Source of the DNA: Ichthyophonus hoferi
Lineage: Eukaryota; Opisthokonta; Ichthyosporea; Ichthyophonida; Ichthyophonidae
NCBI GenBank assembly: GCA_002751075.1
Contig: NAOQ01000300.1
Coordinates: 2,079 to 66,078, forward strand
Length of the DNA stretch: 64,000 nt
Direction: 5' to 3'
This document shows, in pieces, positions 1 to 11,336 of the stretch. The stretch's first letter is position 1. Every line of letters begins with the position of its first letter. The position numbers and the translations under genes are program-made. Under the pieces are notes generated by a model. That model saw only the letters and a list, made by a program, of their open reading frames with translations. It did not search any database and had not been told where the DNA came from.

Positions 1-359
1 AATAATATTACTACAAAGTTAAAATTAAATGGTAAACAAGCGTTTAATCCCTAGAGTAAGTAATCGCTTGTTTTAATACATAATATATAAATTCAAGGCA
101 TTAAGACGTTATTGGTACAACGAATAGTAATCGATTTTGTTCTAATCGGAATCGATTAACCAATCTTAACTTGCAAATTAATAAAAGACAAAGTATAAAA
201 GTGCTGGACGCTAGCTTTATTTATCTTGGAAACTTAACTATAAGTTCTGTTCTATTCTGTTACAGATACATTCTTTCTTTCTATTTGCATAAATAGGAAT
301 AATATTTTTTATAAAAATATTCCTTGATTATCCCCTTCTATACTTACAGAAGGTAGAAT
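1..359. other. AT-rich non-coding sequence at left edge
   Basis: I see no gene, repeat or RNA here. The sequence is AT-rich with short homopolymer runs and leads up to the small open frame that begins at 360. Confidence 0.5.
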
Positions 360-617
360 ATGGAGTCCGCCCCATATTCTGAATCCACTAAGGAAATCAA
401 CAAAACCACCCGAAAGGGATCTCACATTGAGAAATGGTCCAAAGACTCAACTGGTGACATCGTCCTCAGCGACGTCTCCAATCGCACTCAGGTGCAGTTC
501 TTGAGATCTCAGAAGAGGCTTCTTAACCAAACTGAGATCCATGATTCCTTACACAATATGACATTTTTATCTATTTCTTCCCACGGAAATCGTATTACAC
601 AAAAGCAAACATTGTAA
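360..617 (+). CDS. Hypothetical 85-residue protein or exon
   Basis: This is a single open frame from ATG to TAA that I do not recognise. The product is polar and rich in Ser, Lys and Thr, without signal peptide, membrane segment or known motif. Its codon choice (GTC, CTC, AGC, GAC, TCC in its middle) is richer in GC than the flanking AT-rich DNA, which is the only support for coding. A CAG|gtgcag junction near 489-496 could be a splice donor, so it may be a first exon rather than a whole gene. It could also be chance, since no homology can be tested here. Confidence 0.3.
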   Translation: MESAPYSESTKEINKTTRKGSHIEKWSKDSTGDIVLSDVSNRTQVQFLRSQKRLLNQTEIHDSLHNMTFLSISSHGNRITQKQTL

Positions 618-2421
618 TTTAAGCATGTATTTTCATTATTCAACCAGTTTCGTATAATATCTTCAGTATAATTATAGTACAATTATGTGATGCTTATAGT
701 ATAATATCTAACAGATTTTGTAAGGTAAAGATATAATCATAGATTTAAATTGTACAAAATTGGAAATATATGGAAATGCACTAAATGGACAAACAGCTAA
801 AAGCTCATCTGTTGTGATGCTTTTGCGATACAATAGTTGTTTGTAGCTCTTTGGAAAAGATATTGTAATGTTCTTGAGCCAGTTATTATAAATGTTAATT
901 AGCTGAAACTTTAACCTTTTGTAGCATGGTCTAAAGTGTCACTGTCGATTATAATCTTCTTTCTCATACTATTGCTGTTATACAACGGTATGTACAGTAT
1001 ACAAAAGAAAGCATCTCCTATATTTTCCTTCTTTTCCTATGTATGGAGCTTTCACCTTTTCTGGTTCAAGTAGTCAATAAAACGAAAAATTATTCTGATA
1101 ATTTTGAGACCATCCTATCCATGTACATTTTCTCTTTAATCACCTTCACTCGTTACTCACCGTAATCGATATCATGCCCTACTGGCCATGGAAATTACAC
1201 TGGTCCCTCACCTATCTCCTTTTTGTGTGCTTGATTTCAATAGCCCATAAATGTTTAGTTTAATGGTGTGGTCGAATAGAATCAAAGTAGGCATATATTA
1301 AATTTTCTGGACAAATAAAAGAAACAAGCCATAGGGAAGTTTAAGTTCGAAGCCAGCCCTTTTTTATTCTTCCACCAGAAATTGGCATTCCCCACACTTT
1401 TCTTCTTTTCTACACTTTTACCTACTCACACTGTATACGATTGTTTTTCTCTATTATTTTTCTTTTCATGGGTGTAGCCTAAACCGGTTTCTCTCTCATT
1501 ATGTTCTTGAGTCTTGTATTAGATGCCTGGCTACTGCATGAGCAAGTTTGCCATATATAGAGCACCTACATTATGTGTGTTGTTAAAATATGGTTGTGTA
1601 ATGTGAATTTCAATTGGGGTCGCGCCAAGTCATATTCTAATCAGAGTGTTTTTTCATTATCAGGATATCTTACACGAGTATTTCTACTGCAGTTTGTGCA
1701 ATCACCCTGAAATTTACATTTAATGTGAGACCTACTTTGGCCAGGATTGGGCCGAATGGAGGTAAGATGTCCATAAAAATTACTGACATAAAGTGCATTC
1801 TAAAGAAATAGGAAAGGCCAAGCTGGACTCTACAGCTAATGAGGTATATCTGGGCTCTCCATACACAGCCCCATCTCCTGGCTACATACCTTTATTATAA
1901 CTTAATGCTTTATGTAAAATAATATACATTTGTTTTGTAATTTATACAACAAATTGCTAGTTACTGTATTGAGCTTAAGAAGTATTGAATACCAAGATTC
2001 TCTATAGGTCCATCCATAGCCAACATAAAGGGATCCTATTTAATTCTATAAGAGAATGACCTAGAAGAAATAAAAGGTTAAGAAAGACTAAAGCAATTTT
2101 ATGAATGCTGAGCATATATACATCTTCCCCTCTTTCAGGATGGAGTTACCGACATATCCTGTTCTTAACATCACAACTGACACTGTGTTAAGAAGTGGAG
2201 AGGGGAGGGAAAGAGATGAAAGAACAGGGTTAAGCTATTTGTAAAATATAAATTGTAAACGTGGGTGCATGTTGTATGTGCCATGCATATATGAAAGTGT
2301 AAAGGAGGGGTAACTGGGCAATCATGGTCAATAAAAAATAATGATTGGAGGAAGACCTTAATAGGAGGGCTGGTAAAGAATGCAGAGGGAGAACATAAGG
2401 AACATATATCATGACTATGGC
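618..2421. other. Intergenic, nothing recognised
   Basis: About 1.8 kb of AT-rich sequence between the small open frame and the 3' end of the cyclin gene. No long open frame, no RNA gene and no obvious repeat. The part from about 2100 presumably contains the 3' untranslated region of the minus-strand cyclin, but I could not place a clear polyadenylation signal. Confidence 0.5.
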
Positions 2422-5400
2422 TTACTTAAAGAAACGACGGGACGAATACTTGAGAAAGATAGGATGATCATCCAGCATCTCATACACTGTATCATATAGT
2501 GTGCATATGGCCTTGGCTAGTGCCCATTCTGACTGCCGGCTGTGGTACTCTACAATACATGACTAGATTGCAGTCCTATTAGTACTATGTTATCCATGAA
2601 GTGGAATAGGATTGACTTACTGAATATGAGATTATGATAGAAAGGTGATTGGATAGAATGATGTTATAATTATGAGTATGAAGATTAATAACAGAGATAG
2701 AGCAGAATGGATAGTAAGAAATAGAAGGGAAGAAACTTCCAGGCTTTATTTAAAAACATCAAGCAAATAGAGGGAAGAGTTGACAATATACAGGGCATAT
2801 TGTCCCTGAACCCTAAACCCTAAACCCTAAACCTTATGTATATCCAACCGAGAGGGATGGCAGGTACATACCCACATCCCAACTTTGAGAAGATGGATAG
2901 AGATGTGCAGAGCAGCAGCAGCCATGGCGGAGTAACTAAAAGCCATCATAGAGGGTGCGCTAATGGCCACCTCAATAAGATACTTCCCCATGGTGTGTAA
3001 GACTGGGGACTAGGAACAGGGAAGGGGCAGAAATCAGGACATGGAGACTTGGGCCATGATATATTATTATTATATTATTATTATTACTATTATTATTACT
3101 ACTACTATTACTATTATTATTATTACTATTATTATTTACTTATACTTATTTATTATTTATTATTATTTATTATTATTATTATTATTATTACTATTGTTAT
3201 TATTACATACATCACATGCTTGTACACCTATATGCATTCCTTCATGTAGTAAACAAAAAGCAACAGAAAGTCATTGTAGAAGAGGTAGTGATAGCAGATA
3301 AATTGAGCATTAGAAACAATATGATTGGTGTTTTGCCCTACTATCTAACTACTAGGAAAATCCAGCCAATCAGACACAATATCACTGAGAGTATGTAGAA
3401 AATACAGGAGTGTATGCAGAGAATATAGTAGGGTATACAGAGAATATAGTAGAGTATACAGAGAATATATTAGAGTACGCAAAAAATAAAGATCACAATT
3501 TCATCATATAAGAATGGGCTGCAGAAAGGCAGTCACAAAAAGATAATACTACTACATGGGTCTAGTAAGTTTATATATGATACATATAGGAGGGTAACAA
3601 CTCAGCTATCACATAATAACATACTGTTGGCATACTACACAGAGTGGAGAGAGAAGGGGGTAGGTGTACGAATGTGTAAACATGATAGTAAGAGGGAAGA
3701 GAAACACGTCACTATAAAGAGATACAGCAGTGATAATAGTAGTCACCACCACGATGAAGGCAGAGGAAAAGACATAGTTGTAGGAATAATAGGAATAGAA
3801 AGACAAGTGACAGTGTTAATAATGCCAAATAGTAGGACATAGTAGTAAAGGAAATTGTGGGATATAAAACTATATCTAGTATCTAGCCATAGAGCTATAG
3901 AAGAATGGTCTCTTTCTCTCCTTCTCTTTCTCTCCTTCTTTATATACATATATATATACCGCATCAGCCGACTTGGAAAAGCGACGCAAGAAGTGGATGG
4001 GGTAAACAGTAGCCAAGGTAAACTTTAAGGTGGTAAGAACCCTACACTCCCAAAGGATTATGGCCTGTCTAGCCGTGGCTTCCTGTGTAATATAAAGTCA
4101 ATATCATACCTTCATACCTTAAGATATGATTGAGCATGATTATTGACTGATAGCTTTATCTTACAAAGATATTCCCCCATGTTGAGGACCACTCCTTGAT
4201 GATCCAGCCATAGACTGTACTATACATCCTATATTAAACACTATACACTACACATTATATTATATACCCTATACTAAACACTATACACTAGACACTATAC
4301 TATATATCCTGTCCTACACACTGTTCATTATACCCTATATAAATGTATTATACACGACACTATACTATACTATATACCCTATATTACACACTATACACTA
4401 TACTGCATACCTTATATTATATACTATACACTAGACACTATTATATGCCCTATACTGTACACTACACACTATACACTAGACAATATACTATATGCCCTGT
4501 ACTATACATTTTATACTAGAAACTATATTATATACCATATACTATATACCCTATACTATATACTATATACTAGAAACTATACTATACACTATACACTATA
4601 CCCTATACTATATATTATACACTAGACACTACACTATATACCCTATACTATATACTGTACACTATACCCTATACTATATACTGTACACTATACTCTTTAC
4701 CCTGTTCTATACACTGTATACTATACATTATACATTAGACACTATGCTATATACCCTATATTATACACTATACGCTATGCACTATACTATATTACTGCAA
4801 GGATAGTATTTAAATCTAGCAACCACAATGCTATCTACTGGTAATCTACCATTTACGTCTAGTAAACGCACTGCCACACACTTGATTGGGAAACAATACA
4901 TGGGCATTAATCATATCCCTTAGCCTGGGAGCCTTCACTTCCTCATACTTGGCTGCAAGATAAAGGCAGGTAGTGGCTAGTAAGTCTACATCATCACTGC
5001 AGGGGAAAACCCCCGTCAATAATGGTTAGTTCCCTCTATCTACCAACCTACAATATGCCTTCCTCTTTTCCTTACCCTTTAAAATATAATTTATCCCTTT
5101 CTCCTATCCAATCACCCTTCTCTCCTCTGTCCAGTTTTCTTGTATAGGTTGTAGCCATGTGATAGGCATAGAGTAAAAGAGGGGTAGGCTAACTGGCAAT
5201 CAACTCAGGGAGAATACTGTAGAGGAGAGGAAAAAAATAGAGATGAAAACAGGAGGACATGGAAGGGAAGGGAAGGGACCCCTACCTCCGTTTTAAAGTA
5301 TACCTGGATAGGAACCGGTCCAGTGTTATGATGCCTAAGAATAATGTTTCCTGTATCACCGCATGTCAACAGAGTGATAGAGGGTAATATAAGGATTGCA

Positions 5401-7409
5401 TGTAAGGGTATGGGTATGATTAAAGGTATATGAATATATATACATATATAGTAAGCGAGTACATATATAGGAATGGGCAACCAAAGGGAGAGTAACAAGT
5501 AAGCCTTTGTAGCATTAAAATATATATCAGTACAATGGCAATTAAGGAGACAATAATAAGAGACTGAAAACATAAGCAGCCAAGGGAAACTAAAGGGACA
5601 GCAGGGTGGACAGGGCGAGAGGGAGACTATACTTGTCGCATAGAAGTGGAGTCCTGAAGGATGACCATGTCACAGATGAGATGGTGCCTCTGGGTCAGGC
5701 AAAGGAAGGGTTGTCTGTCAAGGTACCCAGGGTCTATCCTATGGTGATTCTGGCCTCCCTCTACCTGTTAGCCAACCATAACCAACCTTACCACCCTCAC
5801 ATCATTATGTTGCTACTCAGTGTATATCTACATGATGTAATTGGTCCAACTATAGCAGGGGTGGTGCCAGCTCAAATCATTACTTCTAATTTGTTTACTT
5901 TTGACATTTATCTACCAAATCCCCAAAATTGTAACATATCCATATGTAGACCAGCCACTACATACTTTTTTATTCCTCGTATTAATACGTAAAAGAAAAG
6001 AAAATAACAGAAACCTATGTGTAAGAGCACAGGACCATAGGTCAAAATGATATTAGACCAATCAACTATTATACCTAAGCATCACAACCTATCCCGTTCA
6101 TATTCATATCCACATAGAGGCCATAACTAAAGAAAAGCAGAAACAAATAAACATAAGCACATGCATACATAAAGCTATATAGGTATACATATATTAATAT
6201 AGAAATGCACAGATATGCCAAGAAATATATTCAACCTTACCTCCAAGATGAACAGGTAGTCATATATATCTGCAGCATATTCGGGGACAAACTCAGGGTA
6301 TCCCACATCGTCCCTGTCTATATTCATAGCTCCCTCTTCACAGCTCTTTGTGTTATCTGTATGACTGCTGGCATTATCACAGGCAGTCTCTGGGCTATCG
6401 TCCATATCTTCCTTGACACCTGTAATTGTCTTGGTTATCTACCTCTAAAACACCTGCATACAATGACACTTGGGTTTAATTTGTAAGTGTCTATGCCACC
6501 ATGATCTTCTCTCTCACTTATTCTACTCTCAGGTACCTTTTTATATGCCATGTTACAAATGAGGGACGGACTAACCACTACAGAAATAATACTGAGGGTG
6601 ATAGAGAGATGGTTATTGTAAAGGAATAATAATTACAACATGTTGCAGAGAAAGAGGAAGGGAAGGGGCATATAAAAAAAGACTGATAACAAAGAAAAGG
6701 AAGAGAAATTGAAGAAGAAGTATTAGATAGACAGTCAGAGGCAGGATAGAAGAAAGCTATGGAGTAAAAAGGTGTGGGCATGGCAGGCAGGAGGGTGCCT
6801 ACCCCAGTACACATCCGGCACTATCCTGAAGTTAGTACCCCGTAATACAGGCACAGGCTTGGAAGGGAAGGAGTGGTATGTAGAATCATTCCTATTGTCC
6901 TTATGTATGGTTATATCTTTTCTCTGTTTGCCCTTTTCTTTGTATGGTTTTTTCTTCTCGGATAGTGCCATGGTGGCCCGTCCCATTCTTTTGGCTTGAT
7001 GTTTATTTGTACTATCAACCAGCACTTTGTTTTGAAGGTCCTTGACCCCTGACAGGCTAGCCCTAGCTTCCATTTTTGTTTTCAAATTTCTAGAGAGCAG
7101 ATTAGATGAAGGCCTATGCCCCCTGCATGGTTTACTGGTAACTACTGCTGATGGACTGGCGCCAACAGCCTTTGAGAGAGGCAGAATCGCAAAATGAACA
7201 ATAAAAGGGAAAGAGAAAATAAAGAGAAATAGTTGGTTGGCATGATAGACACAATATAAAGGCCTCTATCACACCCACAATATATTCACAACTGTGAAAG
7301 TATAAAATTTGCGAGCATCTCACGGATTCATAAATAAATATTATCCTAAAAAGTGTGTAAAACCAAGTCCACATACCCAGAAAAAGAATAGCTTACCACC
7401 ATGCTCCAT
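2422..7409 (-). CDS. CCNB: B-type (mitotic) cyclin, 9 exons, about 398 aa
   Basis: Regulatory subunit of a cyclin-dependent kinase. Exons (transcript order): 7409-7397, 7144-6803, 6419-6241, 5764-5633, 5350-5304, 4996-4900, 4082-3960, 3009-2872, 2547-2422; phases join to 399 codons ending TAA. The N-terminal third is basic and disordered and carries an RxxL destruction-box candidate (RASLSGVKDLQN). The cyclin fold starts at VPEYAADIYDYLFILE, then DPGYLDRQP, ETLFLGIITLDRFLS, CLYLAAKYEEV and PIHFLRRFSKSADA. The second cyclin box has HTMGKYLIEVA and ends TVYEMLDDHPIFLKYSS. The Lys of AAKYEE and the Glu of LWECRVL, the CDK-contact pair, are present. Oddity: the usual MRAILVDWLVEV helix is replaced by QRHHLICDMVIL in ungapped alignment, losing its Trp. 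The 13-base first exon and the acceptor at 7144 are the least certain parts; a longer second exon is also open. The 6th junction has an in-frame alternative (see findings). Confidence 0.9.
2811..2833. repeat. Interstitial plant-type telomeric repeat (CCCTAAA)n
   Basis: Just over three perfect CCCTAAA units (TTTAGGG on the other strand) sit in the last intron of the cyclin gene. This is the telomere unit of most plants and of several protists. A short internal tract like this may have come from repair of a double-strand break, or simply be chance. Confidence 0.75.
3061..3210. repeat. ATT/ACT trinucleotide microsatellite
   Basis: A run of imperfect TAT/TAC trinucleotides within the cyclin intron between the exons at 3960 and 3009. 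The poly-Tyr and poly-Ile open frames across it are by-products of the repeat, not genes. Confidence 0.85.
3391..3474. repeat. Four tandem copies of a 21-base unit
   Basis: Units start at 3391, 3412, 3433 and 3454. The last three are nearly identical (gtatacagagaatatagtaga type), and the first is more diverged. They lie in the same cyclin intron as the trinucleotide tract. Confidence 0.75.
4215..4800. repeat. Degenerate ACTATA-type minisatellite, about 0.6 kb
   Basis: A long array built from variants of tactatacactatacacta and tatataccctatac fills most of the cyclin intron between the exons ending 4900 and starting 4082. The Tyr/Ile/Thr-rich open frame at 4492-4806 is its translation and not a gene. 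Shorter relatives of this sequence appear in introns near 26195-26270 and 58790-58930. Confidence 0.8.
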
Positions 7410-10400
7410 CTACCAATATAGCACACAATTTATTATTATTATTATTATTATCTACAATTGTTTGAGCTTTTTATTAGTTTACTGAAACAATATAATAAAC
7501 TAATACTAGCTTTATCTAATTACACGCAAAACCTTGTTTACCCTCAGTCAATCAGCACTATATATCATCTCATACCGTTAAATATCCTTGTTACACATAC
7601 TGGATTGGTTCAATTATAACAACAATCACTTGTTGTTCACAGCCGATATGACTATACCACCCACTTAAATCACTATCATTATAACATTCATTTTTTGTTA
7701 GCAAAGAACCTCCGTGGATTGGTTGCATATGCAAGTAAAGTTGAAGATATTCATATATACATGTGAATATGGACATGAAAGCTACAGAATATTCTGTGGT
7801 ATGCAGATATGCCAAGATAAAGAGAGAAACATGGTTTATGATCACGTTTGTCAACAAATACTTTAAGTATTATGTAGTAAACTATACCTATCCAGTTTAT
7901 TCTTTCTACCTGATCTTGCCTATAAACCATCAATCTTGTTCTTCTTTTTATAAGCCATGGCCCTGCAGTCATCTGATCTACAGGTTATACACTCTACACA
8001 CCCTTAGGACTTTCCATTGATACATCTTAGTGGCTACACACATCTTGCCATACTGCCCGGTCCCAATAGACAAGTTGGTTTAATAAATAGATTACGGTAG
8101 AAACAATTATCAGACTAACACATTATACAGTTCCAGAGGAAATTAATTACAGGTCAGCCTATGCTTCTTTATAATATATGTTACAATCTTTCTGCTCCCA
8201 GGGAATCATGGGAAATGATAGCACTCTTGACATACCACTTTGTTTTTTATCATTTAGAGAATTAGATGAAATTATATCAGACACAAATAACATATCACTC
8301 CGTCATAAAAAAGGTTGTCACAAGAACCAGTAAGAACATACATCATATTTTAATTATTTATCAAGTGAATGAAGAAAAACAAGTTCCTTAACCTACCTGT
8401 GTCCGAGTCCTAGTGATCATATTTCCTAGGAAGATTAACCTATTGGATATATGTGTACATTGAAAAAAATGTGTATATAGGAGGAATTAAGTTAATAGGA
8501 TTGTGATTAGCACACCTTACAAATGTCCGGTCCACACAGAGATAGTAGAGAGGTATCAACGTGCCAGTGTGTTCCGTACAGCTCTTATATGAGGGGAGTT
8601 AACACCAAGTGAGACATCATGATCAATGGGTATGCAAGCAGTTGTTTACACAAGCTAGTGAATGAGCAAGAAAATAAGTAAATAAACATCGAATAAATAA
8701 ACTAGAAAGTAGGTGATGTCACTGAATAAGAATTGGCACAACTAAAATGAAATAATAAGACATAAGTACCTATCGCAATGAAAGTTTGGTTTTATACATG
8801 CATACCATTTCTTAATAATTTCTTGAAGAAAATTGACATAAGTGTTTCTCATACAATGGCGTTTTCACAGTTTATCTTAGCAACTAAACATACTTAAGAG
8901 GGAAGTCACATGTAATAACAGGAAGATGATAGTCAAAATTGGTATGACACCGATAAAAGATAACAAGCATATATATAAAGCAACTTACTAAGATTGCGTC
9001 AAATTAGAAAAATGAGCACGCCGTATAGTTGCGTTGCTTATAGAAATTTAAAGTGCAGCGACAGGCTAGTACTGGAAGGCCAGACAAAGGGGAAAGGGCC
9101 AAGATGTTTCGTATGCTAAGTCTTTCTTTTGTGTTGATTGTAGCGGGACTGTATAATATACATGTCTTAGATATCGGATATCACAACCAAAACTTATTTA
9201 AATTGTATTGAACAAGTTATGAATCAGCCTTTATAAGCTATTTTATTATAATATTATAATAGCAATGCTATAAGGCCTAGACAGAAACCCCGTAAGATAG
9301 TAAGCAGGTAACACCTACAGTATCAGGTAAAGCGAGGATTTTTTAAAATAAGCAAACACTATTGTTTATAACCTTAGACATTCTTCGACATATACGTCAC
9401 TCGACATATTTCTTCCTAGCTACCATTTATATTGCCGTGTTGTAATTCCCAAATCCCAACACATCAAGTAAGTACGATCGATAGCTGTCAAAATAATTGA
9501 ACTATTGATGGGATTATTCGTGTTATGATGAGGCTAGGCCGAGTAAATGATCGACTTAGTAGATCAAAAATGATTGGTCCAGCGATTTATCAATTATCAA
9601 TTGGAAGGCGATTGCTAAAAGGCTGATTTGCGACGGGAGCAACAGTACTTGGTAATTGAAACCATTGGACTAAACGTGATAAAAATGTAATTGCAGCACC
9701 AATAGCATTTAAAATATATTTATGATTGGGTAGAAATTTTATCATCAAACATTCACCAATCATTATGTAACACGCCACCTACCTTAGGTTAACCCTTGCA
9801 GGCAATGTGATAGGTGGTCGTGCAGAATGGAAAACCTCAAATACAAATCATCTTATAATATTAATGGCGTATAAGATATAAAAATGAATATTAGAGCCTA
9901 TTTATGGTATATAGCGGGTCTTGAAGTACAATTCAATGGATTCAGTCTAATAATGCAATAAGAATTATAAAAATCCGTATACTCACTTAACCAACTCAAA
10001 GCTTGGAAAGATTGAAGGCTGTAGTCAATTATCAGATACTGGCTTTTTCAAAATATACTTATTATATATTATTGCTATCAAGGTTGGTCTTGGTACAAGT
10101 GCTCTAGACAACCCCTTCTAGGCAAACATATAACCAGTTTATTAGAATGAACTTTTAGAGAAGAAGTTTTAGCTTACTAGAACCCATGACGTTTTGGAGC
10201 TTAAGATCATATCAAGTGCACCAAAAACAGTACTTGGTGTTATTCATGTAAATAGTAGCATCCGGTAAAGAGAGAACAAAGCAAATAAAAATATTAAAAC
10301 TTAAGTGCCAACCGAGTTTCAATCACACATCACACATTTAGGTCTAGTTCTATCATGGTAAATCCAGTCTATTGCATAATTTTTCAGAAAAACTTCAGAT

Positions 10401-11336
10401 TTAATGAAGAGTTTTCCCTAAGCTTGGTCAACCCCTTTGTAGTCGAGGACACTGGGTTTCCAACCGCACATAATTAATCTGCTGTACACTGCCAATAAAT
10501 CGGGAAAAGTGTAATATGCAGAAGCTACAGTGCAAAAGCTACTGGAGTATTGTCTCCATAGTCATTACTAAAGCTAGCCTGTCAGAGTATACACTTAAAT
10601 CACCCACCCTCTCCTACCATCATTGTACTAAATACTAAATCTCGCTCATTTCGAGATAAACTAGATTAATGGGCACTATTATCTAGCAAGACCCTCCAAT
10701 ATAGGTTTTAGCTGCCTTGATCTTGAGTCTACCTCTAGCTTATAAACTTAAGTTAGTATGGTGGCCGGTCTCAGTGCCAGTACTACAGGACACACTGTAT
10801 ACAATGCCACTACAGTAATTTCTAGGCGAGACCCCCTTCACTTGGATTTAAGGTGACCAGCCAAAACGCTTAATGGAAGAAGTTATAGGGTTTGGTAATT
10901 TCGATTACTAATATAAATGAACACATGGTTGCGCAATTACTTTTTTAAGACAAGGAGCGTGTTTTTCTATAGACGTATACGGGTTGTCAGCAAGGCCCTA
11001 CAGGCTGCAAGTCTAGAGAGTGTAGGTTCTCAACTTTATATATAACTACTTTATTTAAAAACAAAATACAGTTGTGTTGAGCTTTGGCTGAGTACCTATA
11101 TATCTTGCTCATATATATGCAAAAAAGTATATCTCCATGTTGATATACAGCCTTGTGTGGGTGTAGGTATGTGCGAGGATGACGGTCAGCGAGAAAGTGC
11201 GTAGACAGGTGTAGATATGCAAGATACACAAATAAGCACGCAGCTTAACAGTAGAAACAAGTCTTTCAATGTAAACATCACCATCGAGGACACACACTCA
11301 TGTATATAATCAACCCCAACAGAAAGTGACCAGCCA
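7410..11336. other. Intergenic, 3.9 kb without recognisable genes
   Basis: AT-rich sequence between the cyclin start and the 3' end of the RhoGEF gene. The longest minus-strand frames (for example 9590-9778) are short and show no motif I recognise. A 36-codon plus-strand frame at about 9102 begins with a signal-like hydrophobic stretch but has no support. An ATT microsatellite lies at 7431-7450. The first few hundred bases should hold the cyclin promoter and the last part the RhoGEF 3' untranslated region; neither is resolved. Confidence 0.5.

Noticed and set aside
1330-1360. GTTCGA sequence resembling a tRNA B box
   Set aside because: No matching A box, cloverleaf or acceptor stem could be drawn around it.
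3041-3301. Poly-Ile/Tyr open frames
   Set aside because: They are translations of an ATT/ACT microsatellite inside a cyclin intron.
4492-4806. 104-codon Tyr/Ile/Thr-rich open frame
   Set aside because: It is a frame through the ACTATA minisatellite with no exon signals, and it lies on the strand opposite to the host gene.
5606-5992. 128-codon plus-strand frame
   Set aside because: It overlaps a minus-strand cyclin exon (5764-5633) whose protein is recognisable; the plus frame is its shadow.
9102-9212. 36-codon frame with a signal-like start
   Set aside because: It is too short, without splice signals or motif, and expected by chance in AT-rich DNA.
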